This document shows positions 13,601 to 29,200 of a stretch of 64,000 nt of DNA, piece after piece (positions within the stretch are counted from its first letter, which is position 1; each line of letters begins with the position of its first letter). The notes beneath the pieces are model-generated. The model was not told the DNA's origin. It did no database searches and saw only the letters and a program-made list of their open reading frames with translations. Origin of the DNA: Siphonodentalium dalli. Taxonomy: Eukaryota > Mollusca > Scaphopoda > Gadilida > Siphonodentaliidae. The position numbers were made by a program, and so were the translations under genes. The stretch covers positions 260,494,077-260,558,076 of the forward strand of contig CP136061.1 in assembly GCA_032622095.1 (NCBI GenBank), read 5' to 3'.

Positions 13601-16600
13601 CATACTTATGTTAGTAATTTTTTATAAGGTTTGGGAAAAGTTAACAACTCTATTAATATGCAGTTAATCTCATGGCATTAGTAACGATGGTTGGATGAAT
13701 TACTAGTATTTAGTGTGGTGTGGTGTTTACATAGCTAATCCTCATGTGGTCTGCCCGTCTGATAAAGTAACCTTTCTACCATTGTATTATTCGGTGATTG
13801 GCTTATTGTTATATGATAAACCACAATAGAGATGCGTGTATAATTAACTAATTGCTTTTCTATCGAAATCAAAAGTCGTTCAAACCGCGAGTTTCGAAAA
13901 TAAGACTTAAGGTTGCAGAAAATGATACTATCAGGGATAGTAGCAATTGGTAAATGCTAAAATAATTTGGCAAAAAATATTTTAATTTGGCAGTTTAGGT
14001 GATATCATGTCGATGCGGCTAGAGAATTTCTAGTTTGTATGGTTGCGGTGTTTTCGTGGCTAACTCTTGTTTTCGATGTGCCTTTTAAATACGGCAACAC
14101 CGCAGCAATTGTATTGCTTCATGGTCAGTTTATTGTTTTATAATATACCTGAGTATAGATAGCCGAACAGTATTAATAATTAGACATTTTTCTATCGATA
14201 CCAAAGTCGTTCAAACAGCGATTATCGACACGTGAGTCTCTTTGTTGTAGAATATTATAGCATTTGGAACTTTGGCAAAATTTATTTTCATTTGGGCAAA
14301 ACATTTGGCACAAGTAAGTTTCGGGCAGCGCGGACCCTACCTATTAGTATACAACTTCATTCCCATGACATTTGAATGTAGACAATATCGTCTGCTAGTC
14401 GCTTGGTCGGCCATTTTTATTTGTTTTTGTCCAGTTCCTCGTATTCTCAGAACGTCGACCATGGAAGGAAACTTATCACGTGATAGTTAATGTCTAGACA
14501 ACCCCGTAAGCGACTTAACTGTCAGTCACAGGACAACACTACATGTCTCTAACAATTCTTGTAAATATGTCCAATATCGACTATGTTCTATTTCTTATTT
14601 CAGGGAGGCCGTATTAGGACAGTCGTTAGGACCGATCCGATGAGGGACACAATGGGTACCTTACACACATCGCTGAAGGCGAACCCCACTCAGCACTATC
14701 TTTCGTTCTTAAGCATGTTCGGACCAAGTCCAGATTGGTGTGTGGGTGAGTCAATAATATACTGAGTACCAAGCTGCTTGCATTTGAAATCTTTAATTAT
14801 ATGACAACTAGAAATTTATATCACTATACGTTATGTTTCATGAGATATTAATTAAATGATGCGTATAGTGTCATTGATCAACTTTGACCATTTCGAATCC
14901 CCGGTTAGAAGCAAATTTAGCAAAACTATATCAAATACAAATCATAACAGTGTCATATTTTGATATTCTAGGTAAGTGTTACTATATATAAGGCTTATAA
15001 GCTTTCAAAAAGTATGCATTATATGTTGGTTCCATTTTAGGTGTGACGTCACTGGACCTGTGCGACAAATCAAATTGCTCGTGGATAGAACACAAAGAAA
15101 TAAGTTTGTATCCTTGGGACGCCGGGACAACGAGTGGATCTTCTTATTTCGTGAGTTATTTTCCTATCTCATTTCCATGTATTCTCGGGATCCAAATAAG
15201 CATACGGGTACATTTTGACCTGGAAAATAATCAACATGTGTGTAATTTTACACTATAAAAGCCTTTCTTATTTTATACTTTTGGTCAACAGTTTGGTTTG
15301 AAACGGCCATCAGTTGGAACTTTTTCAATCTTGGGGTCAGGTTGTACATTTCTGACCGAAAGTATTAGGTACCAGATGGAATCAAAAAGGGCGGGGTGCA
15401 ATGTGGGAGGGGGTGCAACTGGTATATCGCGAGCATGCGAGTATGGTCGGGTGTGCAGGTGTGCAGTTGGAAATGTCAAGGTAAGGTGGATACCCCCTCC
15501 AAACTGAGGCCTATAGCCACATCCCTGACGCCCTTGCATATATAAGTATATATACATACATTCCATGTGTTAACAATACATCAATTTTGGGAACAATTAT
15601 AGAAAGATACAGCCGTTCATGTGTTTCGATGTCAAATTAAAAACACTTAACAACACAAATTATGTTTTCGCTTTTCAGTCGCGACCGATCAGAACAGAAC
15701 CGCGGGAGAAGATACACCGTTTGACCAACACGTACCCCAACGATCCAGATTCGCCATTTTACGGAGAGGACCGAGTAAAGCCGATGGCAAAGCTCATTCT
15801 CACGAAGACCAGCGAGGAATGTCGCGCGCCTCAGATATTGGCAGATGACACTAAACTCGATACTCCTGTAGGAGATGACCTACTTGCTTTGATGAAAGAG
15901 CAATTGGACACCGGCAAAAAGAAAGGTATACAATGGCAATCGAAAGAGAAAATAGTACAAATCCTAAGCAGAATCATATGAACGTTTGCATAAATTACCA
16001 AATAATATATAACGAATGTGAACGATATGGGTCACCCAATAATCAGATGGCCGCGGGCCCTGTAGTTAAATCAACATTAATAGATACAAAAAATATCTGC
16101 TCAATATCAAAGCTTTCGGCCGCTAACCTTCACATTTTCGGATACATGTTACAAGATTACTTCTCTACATGACAATAGGTTGAACAATAATCTTGTAACA
16201 AGTAGTATAGTGTGGATCATCACCTAGAAGTCCAGTGGTCGAAAGCTTTGATATTGAGAAGCTATTATATAATAAATGCTGGTTTATACCGACTGATTTA
16301 CCTTAAATTCCAGAGACCTTCACTGTAACTACGACATTGTTCTTTTGCCTCTCATATATTACTAATGATGGTAGTATACCACTCCATTCCCATGGCCTTT
16401 GAATGTCGACATTATCGTCTGCTTGTAGCTTGGTCATCAGCCACTTATGTCCAGTTCCTCGTGTTGTCAGAACGACGACCACGAAAGGAAAATTGTCGTG
16501 TGATAGTTAATGTCTAGCCAATCACGTTAACGATTTAACATTGCCCACCAAAGAACTTAATGGAAGAACCTGGCGCCCAGGTAGCGGTGCTCAATTTCAC

Positions 16601-19600
16601 CTTCAATTGTCTACCTCTTTGTGCTTGCATCCATCAGGACAATTTAAAACAATTCCTACATTTACATCCAACTTTTCAGAAAAATGGGACAGAAGGGCAA
16701 ATTTTAATTTATTTAGTTTGTATTCTTTCTAACATAAATTGTCATGGTCAGTTCTAGATATTGAAGTGGTCAGTTCTAGATATTGAAGCAGTATCCTATC
16801 TTATAATGTGCAATCTGATTTGATCAAAATAGACTGAGTAATGAGTAATTGAAATGTAATTTGATGGTTAAGGTATGATAAATATATAAAAATTAAAAGA
16901 AAATTGAGGCATTGAGGAGAGGACAAAAATTAGGGTCGGTGGGCACGTCAATATAGCAATTTGTTTATATTATCCATATTATAATTTGACCTCTTGACCT
17001 TTTCAGACTCGGAGATATGTGCAACAGACGATTGGTCAGACTGGACCCTCTGCTCTAGTGACTGTGGTGTTGGTGAGAAAAATCGCAGAAGACATTTCAA
17101 GAACCCGGATGCTATGGCGTCATTTTGCAATGTCGAACTCGTCGAGAAGGTTTCTTGTGTTGGCAACTGCTCCAAGAACAAGTATCCATTAAAGGAGTAC
17201 AACGTGTTCGGAAACATGAAAAGGCACTGCCTGGTAACGCCGTTCTCTGATTGGTCCACCTGCAGTGTCACGTGTGGTCTCGGCATCAGAGAAAGATGGC
17301 GGATGTTTCTAACTAAGGTTCCAAACAACAATGACTGCGGGATTCATCTGATGGAGAAGCAGGTCTGCGTCGGTAGCAAACGGGTTTGTCCTGTTGCCAA
17401 CGTTACTGGTAAGCTGCATGTCAACATCAAGCTATCTATGTGTGGCTAGTCTTATTTTGCTTTGCATCATCTATTCGGAGTTTCACACGTTTGTTACGTC
17501 ACTTTGTTCGCTACATGTATTATGTTTCTTACGTTTCTAAACATAAATGAACATAGACTATTTCAATAGTGACGAATCATGCGCCAAACGGTTATTGTTC
17601 CCATATAACATTAATATATACACAATGGAAAGGCAGCAGGAATAGATCCGTCAACAACAGTTCTTCCGAACCCAATTACGAGATGTGCGGATGCTCAGAT
17701 GTTATTATTTGTTATGTTAAATATCATGACACAATAAATTAAAGTAGGTCATTAAACCGAGATTACAATGGCTCGATGTGAATTTATGGGTCTTGCAAAT
17801 GAATAAGTTTTATATATAAGCATGACAAATAGTTTGAATATGATGTAATCAGCATTACCGTGTGTCGCCATACCTCATTTAAATACTCACCATGGTGTGC
17901 AATTATTTAGTCACTGTATATTTTCATCACACTGTAATTCAATAGTGGGCATCACCCTATTCATTTACATGTGATCATTCTTTCATATTAGAATCAAGTT
18001 CAGAGAGTTCGGCTGCAGAAACAGAAACGACTACAGGTATTGAGTCTGTTTGGTATCAGTGTTCCAAACACTACGAAACATGTTGTAGTCATATGAACGT
18101 TGAATGTTTAGAATCCCTAACATCCACCCTTACATGTAGATCAGAACTCGAGAATATGTCTCTTTCTCTATAGATAGTCGGGTATTCAACAATTGATTTA
18201 TTAATTACAAAGACAGCATTTATATACAAATCAATGAAACTCACTTAGTTACTCTGATAATATACGTTCACTAAACTTTTTTGAACATTTAGAGTTTTGA
18301 TGTTTTTACTTTCTGCGTTAACTAATTGTGAACTTAGTCTCTCCTGTCACAATAACATATATTTTATTGCACTTTACTGTCTCTTAGTCGGCGTCCTTCA
18401 CGCATGATTTAGCTCCAGTCGTAGATCCTTCAGCTCAAGGCATAGACTAGAATGCAGTTTCCCTGGGTGCACTCTTAGTTAAATACGTTTTCTTTTAGAT
18501 ATCTTCTATTCACCATACTCTCTGGGTTCTGTGCCTATCAATCTCCGTGTGTACGTTTATGCCTTTTTTAACTTTGGTTATTGTTAGTTAAAATAAAATA
18601 TGTTGAAAAACACCCAGATGGTTTTGAATGGATTTATAGCTTATACGTTTCTATACTAAATGGATTACCCAAGTCACTTAAAAGTGTACATCGGAATTGT
18701 ATATTATAGATTTGGGGGGGGGGGGTGTTAAGCTGATAAAAGTAGACGACAGAGAAATAAAAGTGTAGAAGGAGCAAGGGGAAATGTTTAGGTAATAAGT
18801 TCAACAAAATATGGTCTTTGCTGAACTTATTATCTGAACATTTCCCAAGGGAACTACTCGTCAATGATGATGTTGTATATATATATGCGATTAAACCATA
18901 CTGCTGTTGTGTTGGTTTTGCAGCACGCTATGCATCAGTAAATTATAAAAAAAAATGAAACTTAAATGAATTAATCAAAACATAATTGAAATAAAATAGC
19001 TCTTGTATCAGGAACCAATTACCATCATTCAATAAACTGTTCTTTTTATCTGCCAGTGATTCATGTTTTAGCATGAATATCCACTAGCTGATACCTCTGC
19101 TAGTCTGCTAGGTGTTAAGATCACCTCTAATATACCTCTGCTAGGTGTTACAATAACCTCTAATCTAAGTCTGCTGTAATTTTGTCCATAAAATAATACG
19201 TTGTTTTAATCACATGACGTTTTAATTAAAACAAGTGAAACAAAACAACTACATTTAGTATTTTCATTTTTTCACCAAAAAAGGTTCCGCTAACCAAGTT
19301 ATAAAAACCGCCTAATCTTATGTCATGACTTGGAACCTGTATACTTTTAAATTGTTTACAAATCGGGATGTAGACAGACACTATACAACGCATAGAGCTT
19401 GAGTTTTCAGCAAAAAATATAATTTTCGTCGCCATCGAGTCTAGTGATCGGGCTAGCGTTCAAGCGGATATGTTGATAATTGTTTTTTTTTTAACGAATG
19501 TTAATCTACCAGATTTAATGCTCTGACACGCTACCAGTCATAAGCAATTGAAAATGCAAATGAATCAAGAAGTTTTATCGAGCGAATTTTTAAAGGGCAT

Positions 19601-20180
19601 GAGACTATATCGTGTGCTTCCATATATAGTTATAATTGGTGCGGGTGTGCCCCAGAATCAGTTCAATGTAAGAAGATCGTCTGTTTGATAATATATCACA
19701 ATTGGACATATTACATCAATATATCACCACTAGTTGCGTGTGAAAATTATCGAGAAATAAAGTTAGTTATGTTGACGATGGTTGCCTTGACCTATGCTAA
19801 AGTTTGCTAAGTAATGGTTAGAGCACAAGAATTGTTCTTTACCAGAATCAATCGAAGACGAGATTTATTCTGGTAAATAACTATTCGCGTGCTCTGATCG
19901 ACTTAGAGCACAATTGATCCCACATAATGCAATCAACTAGAAATGTGCCATTGAGCGTGTTTTGACCACGACCAACAATCCGTGGGCTGGCGCGATTGGA
20001 CACAATAGCCGGTTATCCACGCCCAACAACGTGATTAACATGAACTGATCGCCGTTGAATGTGAATTGATCTGTCCGAAACAACACTGGTTGGGCCCACC
20101 TTGAGAGAGAGAGAGGAGAGAGAGAGAGAGGAGAGAGAGGAGGGAGGGAGGGAGTGAGAGAGGGAGAGAGGGAGATAGAT

Positions 20181-20225
<45 letters not shown>

Positions 20226-23200
20226 GGGATAATCACTTAACTATTACTTCGCCAGCTTTGGGAATTGGTGTGTTTTACCAAAAATCAGGGAACGATTGCA
20301 ACAATGGGATGTGCTCTAATCCATAACAAAGTTTTGATCGGATCGTCGAGTATGGGTTAGAGCATAAAAATAGTCTTTACCAGAATTAATCGAGTCGAAG
20401 ACTAGATTTATTCAGGCATAGAACTATTCGCATGCTTTGACCGATGTTAGAGCACAATTAACCACACACAGAGGGATTAGCTGGAAATCGCCATTGAGCT
20501 GGTGTCGACCACGACACAAAACCCTTGCTCTAGACTCCATTGAACACGCCTTGGACTTTTTACCAAAATATTGGGGAACGATTGTAACATTTGTTTATTA
20601 TTCTAGTATTTTGCATTTGGGAGGGGACGGAACTATATGTGTTAATCACTTGTCCTCCAATCCCCGTTGCCGTATGTAATTTGTTTAAACACATGCATGT
20701 ATGAGCAAATAAATAAGGATTAACTGTCATATGAACTGTTTTTTTATGGAGATGTAACCGTGAGGTAAGTGGTCATAACTTGTGTAAATCCCGAAGTACA
20801 AGTTATGACCACTTACCTCACGTTTACATATCCATAAAAACAGTCCACATGACAGTTAATCCTTATATTTATATACATTTAGCGAAAAAGCCACTTTTGT
20901 AAATGCATTTAAATCGAAAAGTGTATCGTGACAAAACCAGCCCAAAATATCCCATAGCACCCTTGGCAAAAGTTAACAGGGACAATTTCTCTTTATATTG
21001 AAACCCGATGATTTATTAAGTCAATACTGCGCGAGTCCAAATGCGCCCAAAACATTACGCGTTCGTCTTTCCAAAACCAATGACGCGTCTATGTAATTAT
21101 GAGGCTGCAGTTATGACCTCTTGCGCGTTCACTGAGAAATAATTGCAACTAGCCACGTGGGCGCCGACCAATCGGAGTGCTGGATTTAGTAATAATCACA
21201 CTTAGTATGTAAATATATATGTTTAAACCAAACTATGGTACCATTCAAAGCCCGATTGGCGTGTCTTATAAGGAAATGTGTATTTAAGAAGTGATTGTAG
21301 TGGGTGGGTGTGCTATTGAGGGACACGGCGCTATGGTTGCTGGGGCACATTGTGTGAACAACGAAGCGGTTCACATTAAATGTGACCCAAATGACCACAG
21401 CGCCGTATCCCTCAATGAAACACATGCACACACACTATATACATTCATATGTTATATTTATATAGCTTTTGATGAGTTATTCCCACAAAAAAGCAAAAGT
21501 ATTCTTGTTTATTTTATTTGTTTAATTTGCCGAGAATTTGAGGCTAGCTCTTCGTCGCTTTAAGTCAGCCCAATTTAAGATTTGTAAGCACTTAGCAATG
21601 ATCAAGTAATCAATATAGATAACTGTTACTGGTTTCAGTTGCAATTCCTCAGCTGAATCTTTAAAAGCACGCCCAATTGTTCTGCCCATATCTTTTAGTT
21701 ATTATGTCAACAATCTGGGACGTCGTGTTCGCGTCACGGTATGTGTTATTGGGATATGTAACATGTGACCCAATTGGCCGTCGACCAATCACCGACTTAG
21801 TGTAACACAGACAGGCTATGAAAATATATCATGCACTATTGACGAACATTTTTCTAGCTATTTTCGACCGGAGTTTGTTCTTGCATTGAGAAATGTCTGC
21901 GCATTAACTGTTCATGGGCACAGGGCTAACATTCTTCATTCGCTCTAACCTCTCTCTTCATCTTCTAGACTAGTCTTCAATATTGTCTAAGTCTAACTCT
22001 AAACACTTTCAATGTAATCGGGAAATCATTCGCATGTCTGTATATTTAAGAATGGTGACCAATAAACCAACATGTTTTATCAGTTGCTCGTTATGTGTAT
22101 GGTTTTAATGAATTGTTAATGACTTATGTTATAAATTTTGCATGGTGATTACTCATAAGGTTTGAAGCTGACTCAGAAAGACTCAGGGACCAGCCTATAG
22201 GGGGGCGACTTGGGAGATTTCTCCCTGATAACGGTCCACTTCTCCCTAATAACCAAATAATGAGAATTGACCCATATATAACAGTATGCTTACGTCCCAA
22301 CCGCATATTTAAAGTATATTTACTTGTTATAATGGTGTACTTACTCACTATAATGGTTGTATAAAGGGTATCTTGTATCGCATACTACTTTGTTAATCAT
22401 AAAACGGTGATGTTGGGGTGTAAATTGAACTTGAGTCGAAATGAATTCTCCCTGATAACGGCCCACTTCTCCCTAATAACCAAACAAGGAGAAGTAACTT
22501 ATCTCCCATATAACAGTGTGCTTACGTCCGAACCGCCTATTTAAAGTATATTTACTTATTATAATGGTGTACTTACTCACTATAATTGTTTTATAAATGG
22601 ATTAATGTATTGCATAATACTTATTGGATCATAGAACGGTGATGTTGGGGTATACATTGAACTTGAGTCGATATGACTCCCCGATAACGGCCCACTTCTC
22701 CCTAATATCCAAATAATGAGAAGTGACTTCTCTCCCATATACCAGTATGCTTATGTCCCAACAGCCTATGTAAAGTATATTTACTTATTATAATGGTGTA
22801 CTTACTCACTAAACTGGTTTGATTAAGGGACTCTTGTATTGCATAATACTTAGTTAATCATAGAATGGTGCTGTTGGGGTGTAAATGGACCTTCAGTCGT
22901 TGTGACTTCTCCCGGATAACAGTCCACTTATCCATATTAACCAAACAAGGAGAATTGACTTCTCCCAATTTGAAACACCAAGGCTGGTCCCTACATCAAG
23001 GCTGGTCCCTATATCAAGGCTGGTCCCTACATCAAGGTTGGTCCCTGACAGATATATGGATGAGATGTCACAAATTCAACTGTCATTTAACTAGAACAAG
23101 TATTACGAAATATTAGTCACGAATATAGCCATGCTTTATAATAACTAGCAAACGGGATGACCATAAACTAGTTATTGATTTAGCTACAAATGTCTATATT

Positions 23201-26200
23201 TGTTGGCAATTTCTTTGACACATGCTCATCATATTGTTATGATAGTGCATTGTACTATTAAAATCAATACTACTGTTGTAGATACTGTATCAAAAGTTCG
23301 GTTCTATACATACCGATCTGATGGGTATCAATATTAAAATGTCTTGTGACTTGGTAATTTGAATAAAGTTCAGCTTCTCACCTTGGATATGATCGCTGCA
23401 TGTTATTCCTTTATATTGGTGGATATTTTAAATAGAGGTGTTTTGCAACAAGTTTTCAATAATTGCATCATCATAATGCAACTAAATTGCATCGTTCAAT
23501 AACAAACTATCGTTCGCATTGTTTTTTTCTTCTGTTATTACAAGTCGTATGCAATGTGTTATGTGTGCACTTTATATCGGAAATGTATTATGTATATCAA
23601 TATAATTATCTGTGAGCAGGATGCTATCTTTCGTCACGTGATTCGACATATATTTATCCATGAACTAATACAATTGCGGGGTTGTAAGAAACATTTATTT
23701 AAAAAAAATGATAAAAAATTGTTAGGCCAATGCATTCTCTTATATATGCGAGGCGACCTATGGTCGACTCGCATATATAAGAGAATGCATTGGCACAGGG
23801 TAACAAAATCCCAACTTACGACTGGATTTGATATGGCGGGTCACATATGTAGTCCTTAATGTGTTTTTGTAGTATCTATAGACCTTAGTGTGTGTTCGTC
23901 TTATTGAATGAACCATCCTGATCAGTCAAAGTCCGCGAGCAGCACAATTTTCCGATCTTTTTCTCAACAATTTGGATTATTTTCCATGAACATTATAGTT
24001 TTTCATCACAACCTCACAACAGTATAGCACGACAATTTACTAAAGCTCTGAAGTTATAGTCCAGTGCATTATGAGAAACAAGTGACAAACCTCAAACTAA
24101 TTACAACAAATAAGTACACTAACCCATCATAAACAACAAACTAAAAATAATACAAACAAGATAAATAGTTAATTTTGTGAAATAGGTATTGTTTGTATTA
24201 TTGGTGAAATACTCAATTTATGGCTTTTGATGGATGTATATCAAGAACTCCATTTATGTTCGCATGATGTTGACCTTACAATGATGATTACACAACAGAA
24301 AACCTTTCTCAGAATCGTAAAGTAATTTTCAAGTTATGTGCCTCCAAAATTAGGCGTTTATCTAATTTCGGCGCCTCAGTTTCTCATAATTAGCTTAATT
24401 CAATATGTTATGGTCTAATATTGAAATACAAACAAATTTATTAAACAAAAATCCACCAATTTCCCATTTTATGATTCTTTGTTATAATGGGTTAAAATAA
24501 TTATTCCTACTTAGAAACATTGTGTTGCAATTTGTTTGAGTTAAAACCATAAATGCACATGACTAATAGTGACATCGCCTGCATTTTCACCTGTTTTGAC
24601 CCCTCATAAGATAAGCATCCTGCTCGAGTCATGCATATCACGAATATAGGCAACTAATAGCGATCTGCATGTCTGCGCATTTGAAGGGCAATGCATGGTG
24701 TGACGTCATCTAACCTTGGTTTATTTTTAGATCAGTGTTTCTTGCCGATGGATAAAGGACCATGCACGGGGTCTTATGATCGATTCTATTATGACACCCA
24801 ACTTCGACGATGCCTGTCATTTAAATATGGAGGCTGTAATGGCAACGGCAATAATTTCGTCACGTTGCACCAATGTCACGTGACTTGCGTGACTAGATAC
24901 TACTTACGTACGTTTCATGTTCGGTTATCAATCATGTAGCATATAGATCAGTCATGTATACGTCATGTCAACATACTCACTCGCATGATTATTTGGCATT
25001 GTGGTGTGTGAACCTATTTTTATCCATTTGCTCAACGTTTGCTTCTATGCACGTGACCCAATGCTTGAAACGATATATCATAACGCTACACCTTTTTGCG
25101 TTACCCCGTATAATTATTTGACACCCAAGCTCCTCAGCCTACCTGCGCTTCGTAGCCTCTGCAAACAATATTCCCTACCGCCTCCACTGACAACCTATAA
25201 TGACCATACTAACTGCCCAAACGTATCAAATTATAGGCCATATCCATCATATTTTAACATGGACATGCCATGGCTATATATTTTCTGAATTGACCGGCAT
25301 ACGTGTTCAGCATATGAACATACTTCAAGTCGTAACATTGTCTCAAATATGAATTCTCACAATACATTATTGTGTGTACCGACGTTTTGTATCGTGGTCT
25401 GGATACATGTCAATATCAAGCTAGCAGATCTGGGCGTTAACATGCGATACATTGACAACATTGAGATACAATTCTAATTTACATGTAGATGAAATTGAGT
25501 GGATGCATAACGATGTAGCATGGACAGCATCGGGCGTTTTGTTGTTTAACCCTTTACCCAACAGAAGGGCCCTGTGCCAATGCATTCTCTTATATATGCG
25601 AGTCGACCATAGGTCGCCTCGCATATATAAGAGAATGCATTGGCTTAACACATTAAAAATTATAAAATTGTTAAAGAATGTAAGAAAAAATGGTAAAAAG
25701 TGTTAAAAAAAGATTTTTTTTAGGCCAATGCATTCTCTTATATATGCGAGGCGACCTATGGTCGACTCGCATATATAAGAGAATGCATTGGCACAGGGCA
25801 TAACTGTAACCATCACAATGTGGTCAATGAGCCGGTTCCAATGATATCCATATTTGTATGGTTCTATTGAGACAGACCGAAGATATTTTAGGCTGTTGAA
25901 GCTTTATCTCGCCGGTTTTGGCCGGTTTGTTGGGTAAAGGGTTAATGTACTGTGATGTAATATTCAGATTTGGGGCACAAAAACATCGCATATTCAGATG
26001 CTCGAAATACGGGTTTCGCATCAAGTTGCATAGAAATACACCTCTGTGTATATGTATATCGGCATTAACTGTCGTTCGTCCTTATGTCACCTTTCCTTTG
26101 CACAGCTTCTACTCGTGTGTTAGAGCTTATTATGTAATCAGTATAATTGCATGCCTGCTTGTTTCATATCGTGTAGTTTATAAATGTGTGTGGCCATGTT

Positions 26201-29200
26201 TCAGCGTCACTACTAACCATTCATGTGTCATTGTAGAATTAACTAACATTTTCATATTGACTATATACATGTTCATTATGTTCTAACTCGCCGGGCTCGA
26301 CCGAACATAAATTATTTATGGAATAACGACAAAGAATGTATGGTACGAAATATATGAACTTTATAATGCAAATCGGGATGTGTAGATATATATCGTTCAC
26401 CAACAATTCAATAATAATACATTTCGAAACTTTATATAATTTTACAACTCTTCAGCTCTTTGGCGCATATTCTGTATAGTTATATTGCGGGTGGGTTGGG
26501 GGGGGGGGGGGGGTATAAACTACAAAATCCGAAGTAGAGTGAAGCTTGTTCCAGGTGACAAGCTTCTTAAGTCGATACGAAACAGCCGTGCGAAAAGACC
26601 CACACGCTCTTAGCGCAGTGAGTGACCACTCTGGCATACATGGACTTGATCCAATTAAACCAAAACAAACTGGACTGTGTCACTAACTCTTACACTGCCA
26701 TACGCTCCTGGTCGAACTTCAATAAATATATAGAACCTAACTGAAGCTGGACACACGTTCTGGCAGCTTATGCGAGCTATGCCGAAATTGGCGTCAAAAT
26801 TACGGCGATAACTGTCAATAAGACGTGTTTGAATATCAACTCACTCTTTATGAAAACCACCGATGGCTAAAAATAGCGAGCTGAGCCTTAATCGATGTTC
26901 AATTGTATATAGACTAATTTGATAGAGCGCTCTTCCAGGTTGACGACAATCATGATGTTGTTTGGGGAGTTGGCTTAAATTTATTGTCGACGAACAAAAC
27001 AAATAGTGAATGTATGGAACTCCAACTGCATAACATGTGGTTCATCAGCACGGTCCATCATGCGTTCGGAAGTCCAAACTATGAAATGGACGAATTGGAA
27101 ATCGGATTCCGTATATCTCATCGATTGTGTTTTACGATTGATTATATACGGTTCGATAAGACATATATATATTTATATATATATATACTAGAAGGTGACC
27201 CGACTTCGTCCGGGCTTTGACCTTGAATTGTCCAGTTTGAAGGTCAAGGTCAAGTGGGGTCACGATTTGACCAGTCCAAAACACTGCCCGGACAAAAGTA
27301 CCCGACAAACGTGCCCGTCGAAATATATCCGGTTTTACCCGTTTTGACCTTGAATTGATCATTTTGAAGGTCAAGTCGGGGTCACGATTTGACCCGTCCA
27401 AAACACTCAGTGGACAAAAGTAACCCTATGTATAAAATTTCGTCGAAATCCCATCAAAATTGGCGATTTGACCTTGAATTGACCAGATTTCAAGGTCAAG
27501 GTCACGTCGCACGGGCAAATTAATAGGCTTATGAGACTCCCCATACGAAAGTACCCCCACATACAAAGTTTCATCGAAATCCCGTGATATTCGGGAGTTT
27601 GACCTTGAAATGACCCGATTTCAAGGTCAAGGTCACGTCATACGGGCAAATTAATAGGCTTATGCCACTCCCCGGCGAAGGTACCCCCACATACCAAGTT
27701 TCATCGAAATCCCGTGATATTCGGGCGTTTGACCTTGAAATGACACGATTGCAAGGTCAAAGTCACGTCGCACGGGCAAATTAATATGCCTATGTCACTC
27801 CCCGGCCGAAAATACCCCCACATACCAAGTTTCATCGAAATCGGTTCAGCCGTTTTCGAGTCCATCGATTACAGACAGACAGATACACACACACACACAC
27901 AGATCTTCCAAAATATATAATAGACTAGAAGGTCTTTGACCTTGAATTGACCATTTTGAAGGTCAAGGTCAGGTGGGGCCAAACACCAACACCCCAAAAA
28001 TGGTGGAAATCGGCCCAGCGGATACCGGGAAATCGGTCAAGCGGATACCGAGACACCCTATGCATCAAATTTCGTCCGTAAAAATCCGCCAGTTTAACCC
28101 GATTTGATTTCCACTCAAGTATATAAACGCGCCTCATATACACGTACGCTCATTAATTATCAAGTTTCAACGTAAAGATAAATTACCATCGGTGCCCGAG
28201 ATATCGCCAAGACGTCTGAAACAGTCAAATGCATCGGCCGGTTAAGCGTTAACGTGATCTAACGGTATGACCTCTAACGACGTCATAGAAGTTACGCATT
28301 GTTTTTATCCTGATGGAAGATAGTACCACTTCTTCTTGATAATTGAGGCAGATAGCTAAAACGGATACATACGCATTATATATCGTTGGAAAGAGGAAAC
28401 ACGAAAGATTCTCACAGTGTCATTATTATGACTGGCATTTTATTATTCGCGCTGTTTCGAATCGATTTGTAAGCACCGAACTCAAATGAAAGTCCCGTAA
28501 CACAGCGTAAAAACAGATTTGACCTCGGCACGTGAAAAGTTGACCTCGGATCTGAAAATTAATATGCCTATGTTACTCCCCGGCAGAAAATACCCCCACA
28601 TACCAAGTTTCTTCGAAATCGGCTCGGCCGTTTTCGAGTCCATCGATTACAGACACACACACACACACACAGATCTTCCAAAATATATAATAGATATATA
28701 TCGAAGTATAAACATGCCCAGTGGGTGGATTAGATTACTCAACATATAATAAGTGATATTATGTCAGAATAAATACATGAGTACACAACATACACATGCA
28801 TTGGGTACATGTACAGGAATCATTCGTGGTGAAAAGTAACATACTAATATATATATTGTCCAAGTTTAGAGTTAAAATGAGTAATATATACCACAGCTAT
28901 ATGTGTGTTCAGGGCAGTACCCGAGCTATTCGTACGTTTTAATAAGTCATTGTTGGTGTTATCGTGTTCACAATCAGACGATGTCTTAGGCCAATATAAA
29001 TAATTTGCTAGATTTACATCCAACATGTTCAGAAAAATGGTGCGGATGGGTTGAGTTTAATTGTTTATATTGTATTGTTCCTAACATTAGTGGTCATGGG
29101 CAGTTCTAGTTTTTGAAGCAGTAACCTATCTTATATAATACGAGGTGATTTAGATTGTCAAATTTTTTTTAAATAGACAGATTAATGGGTCACTCACTGA

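Noticed and set aside
15298-15507. Open frames between exons 6 and 7
   Set aside because: They lie in the hAT fragment at 15275-15530; exons 6 and 7 join directly in phase 0.
22186-23055. 8-bp hAT duplication around the 229-bp array
   Set aside because: The flanks GAAAGACT and ACAGATAT do not match.
25001-25288. Extra domain after the Kunitz exon
   Set aside because: The frame has no recognisable motif, and exon 10 joins exon 11 in phase without it.
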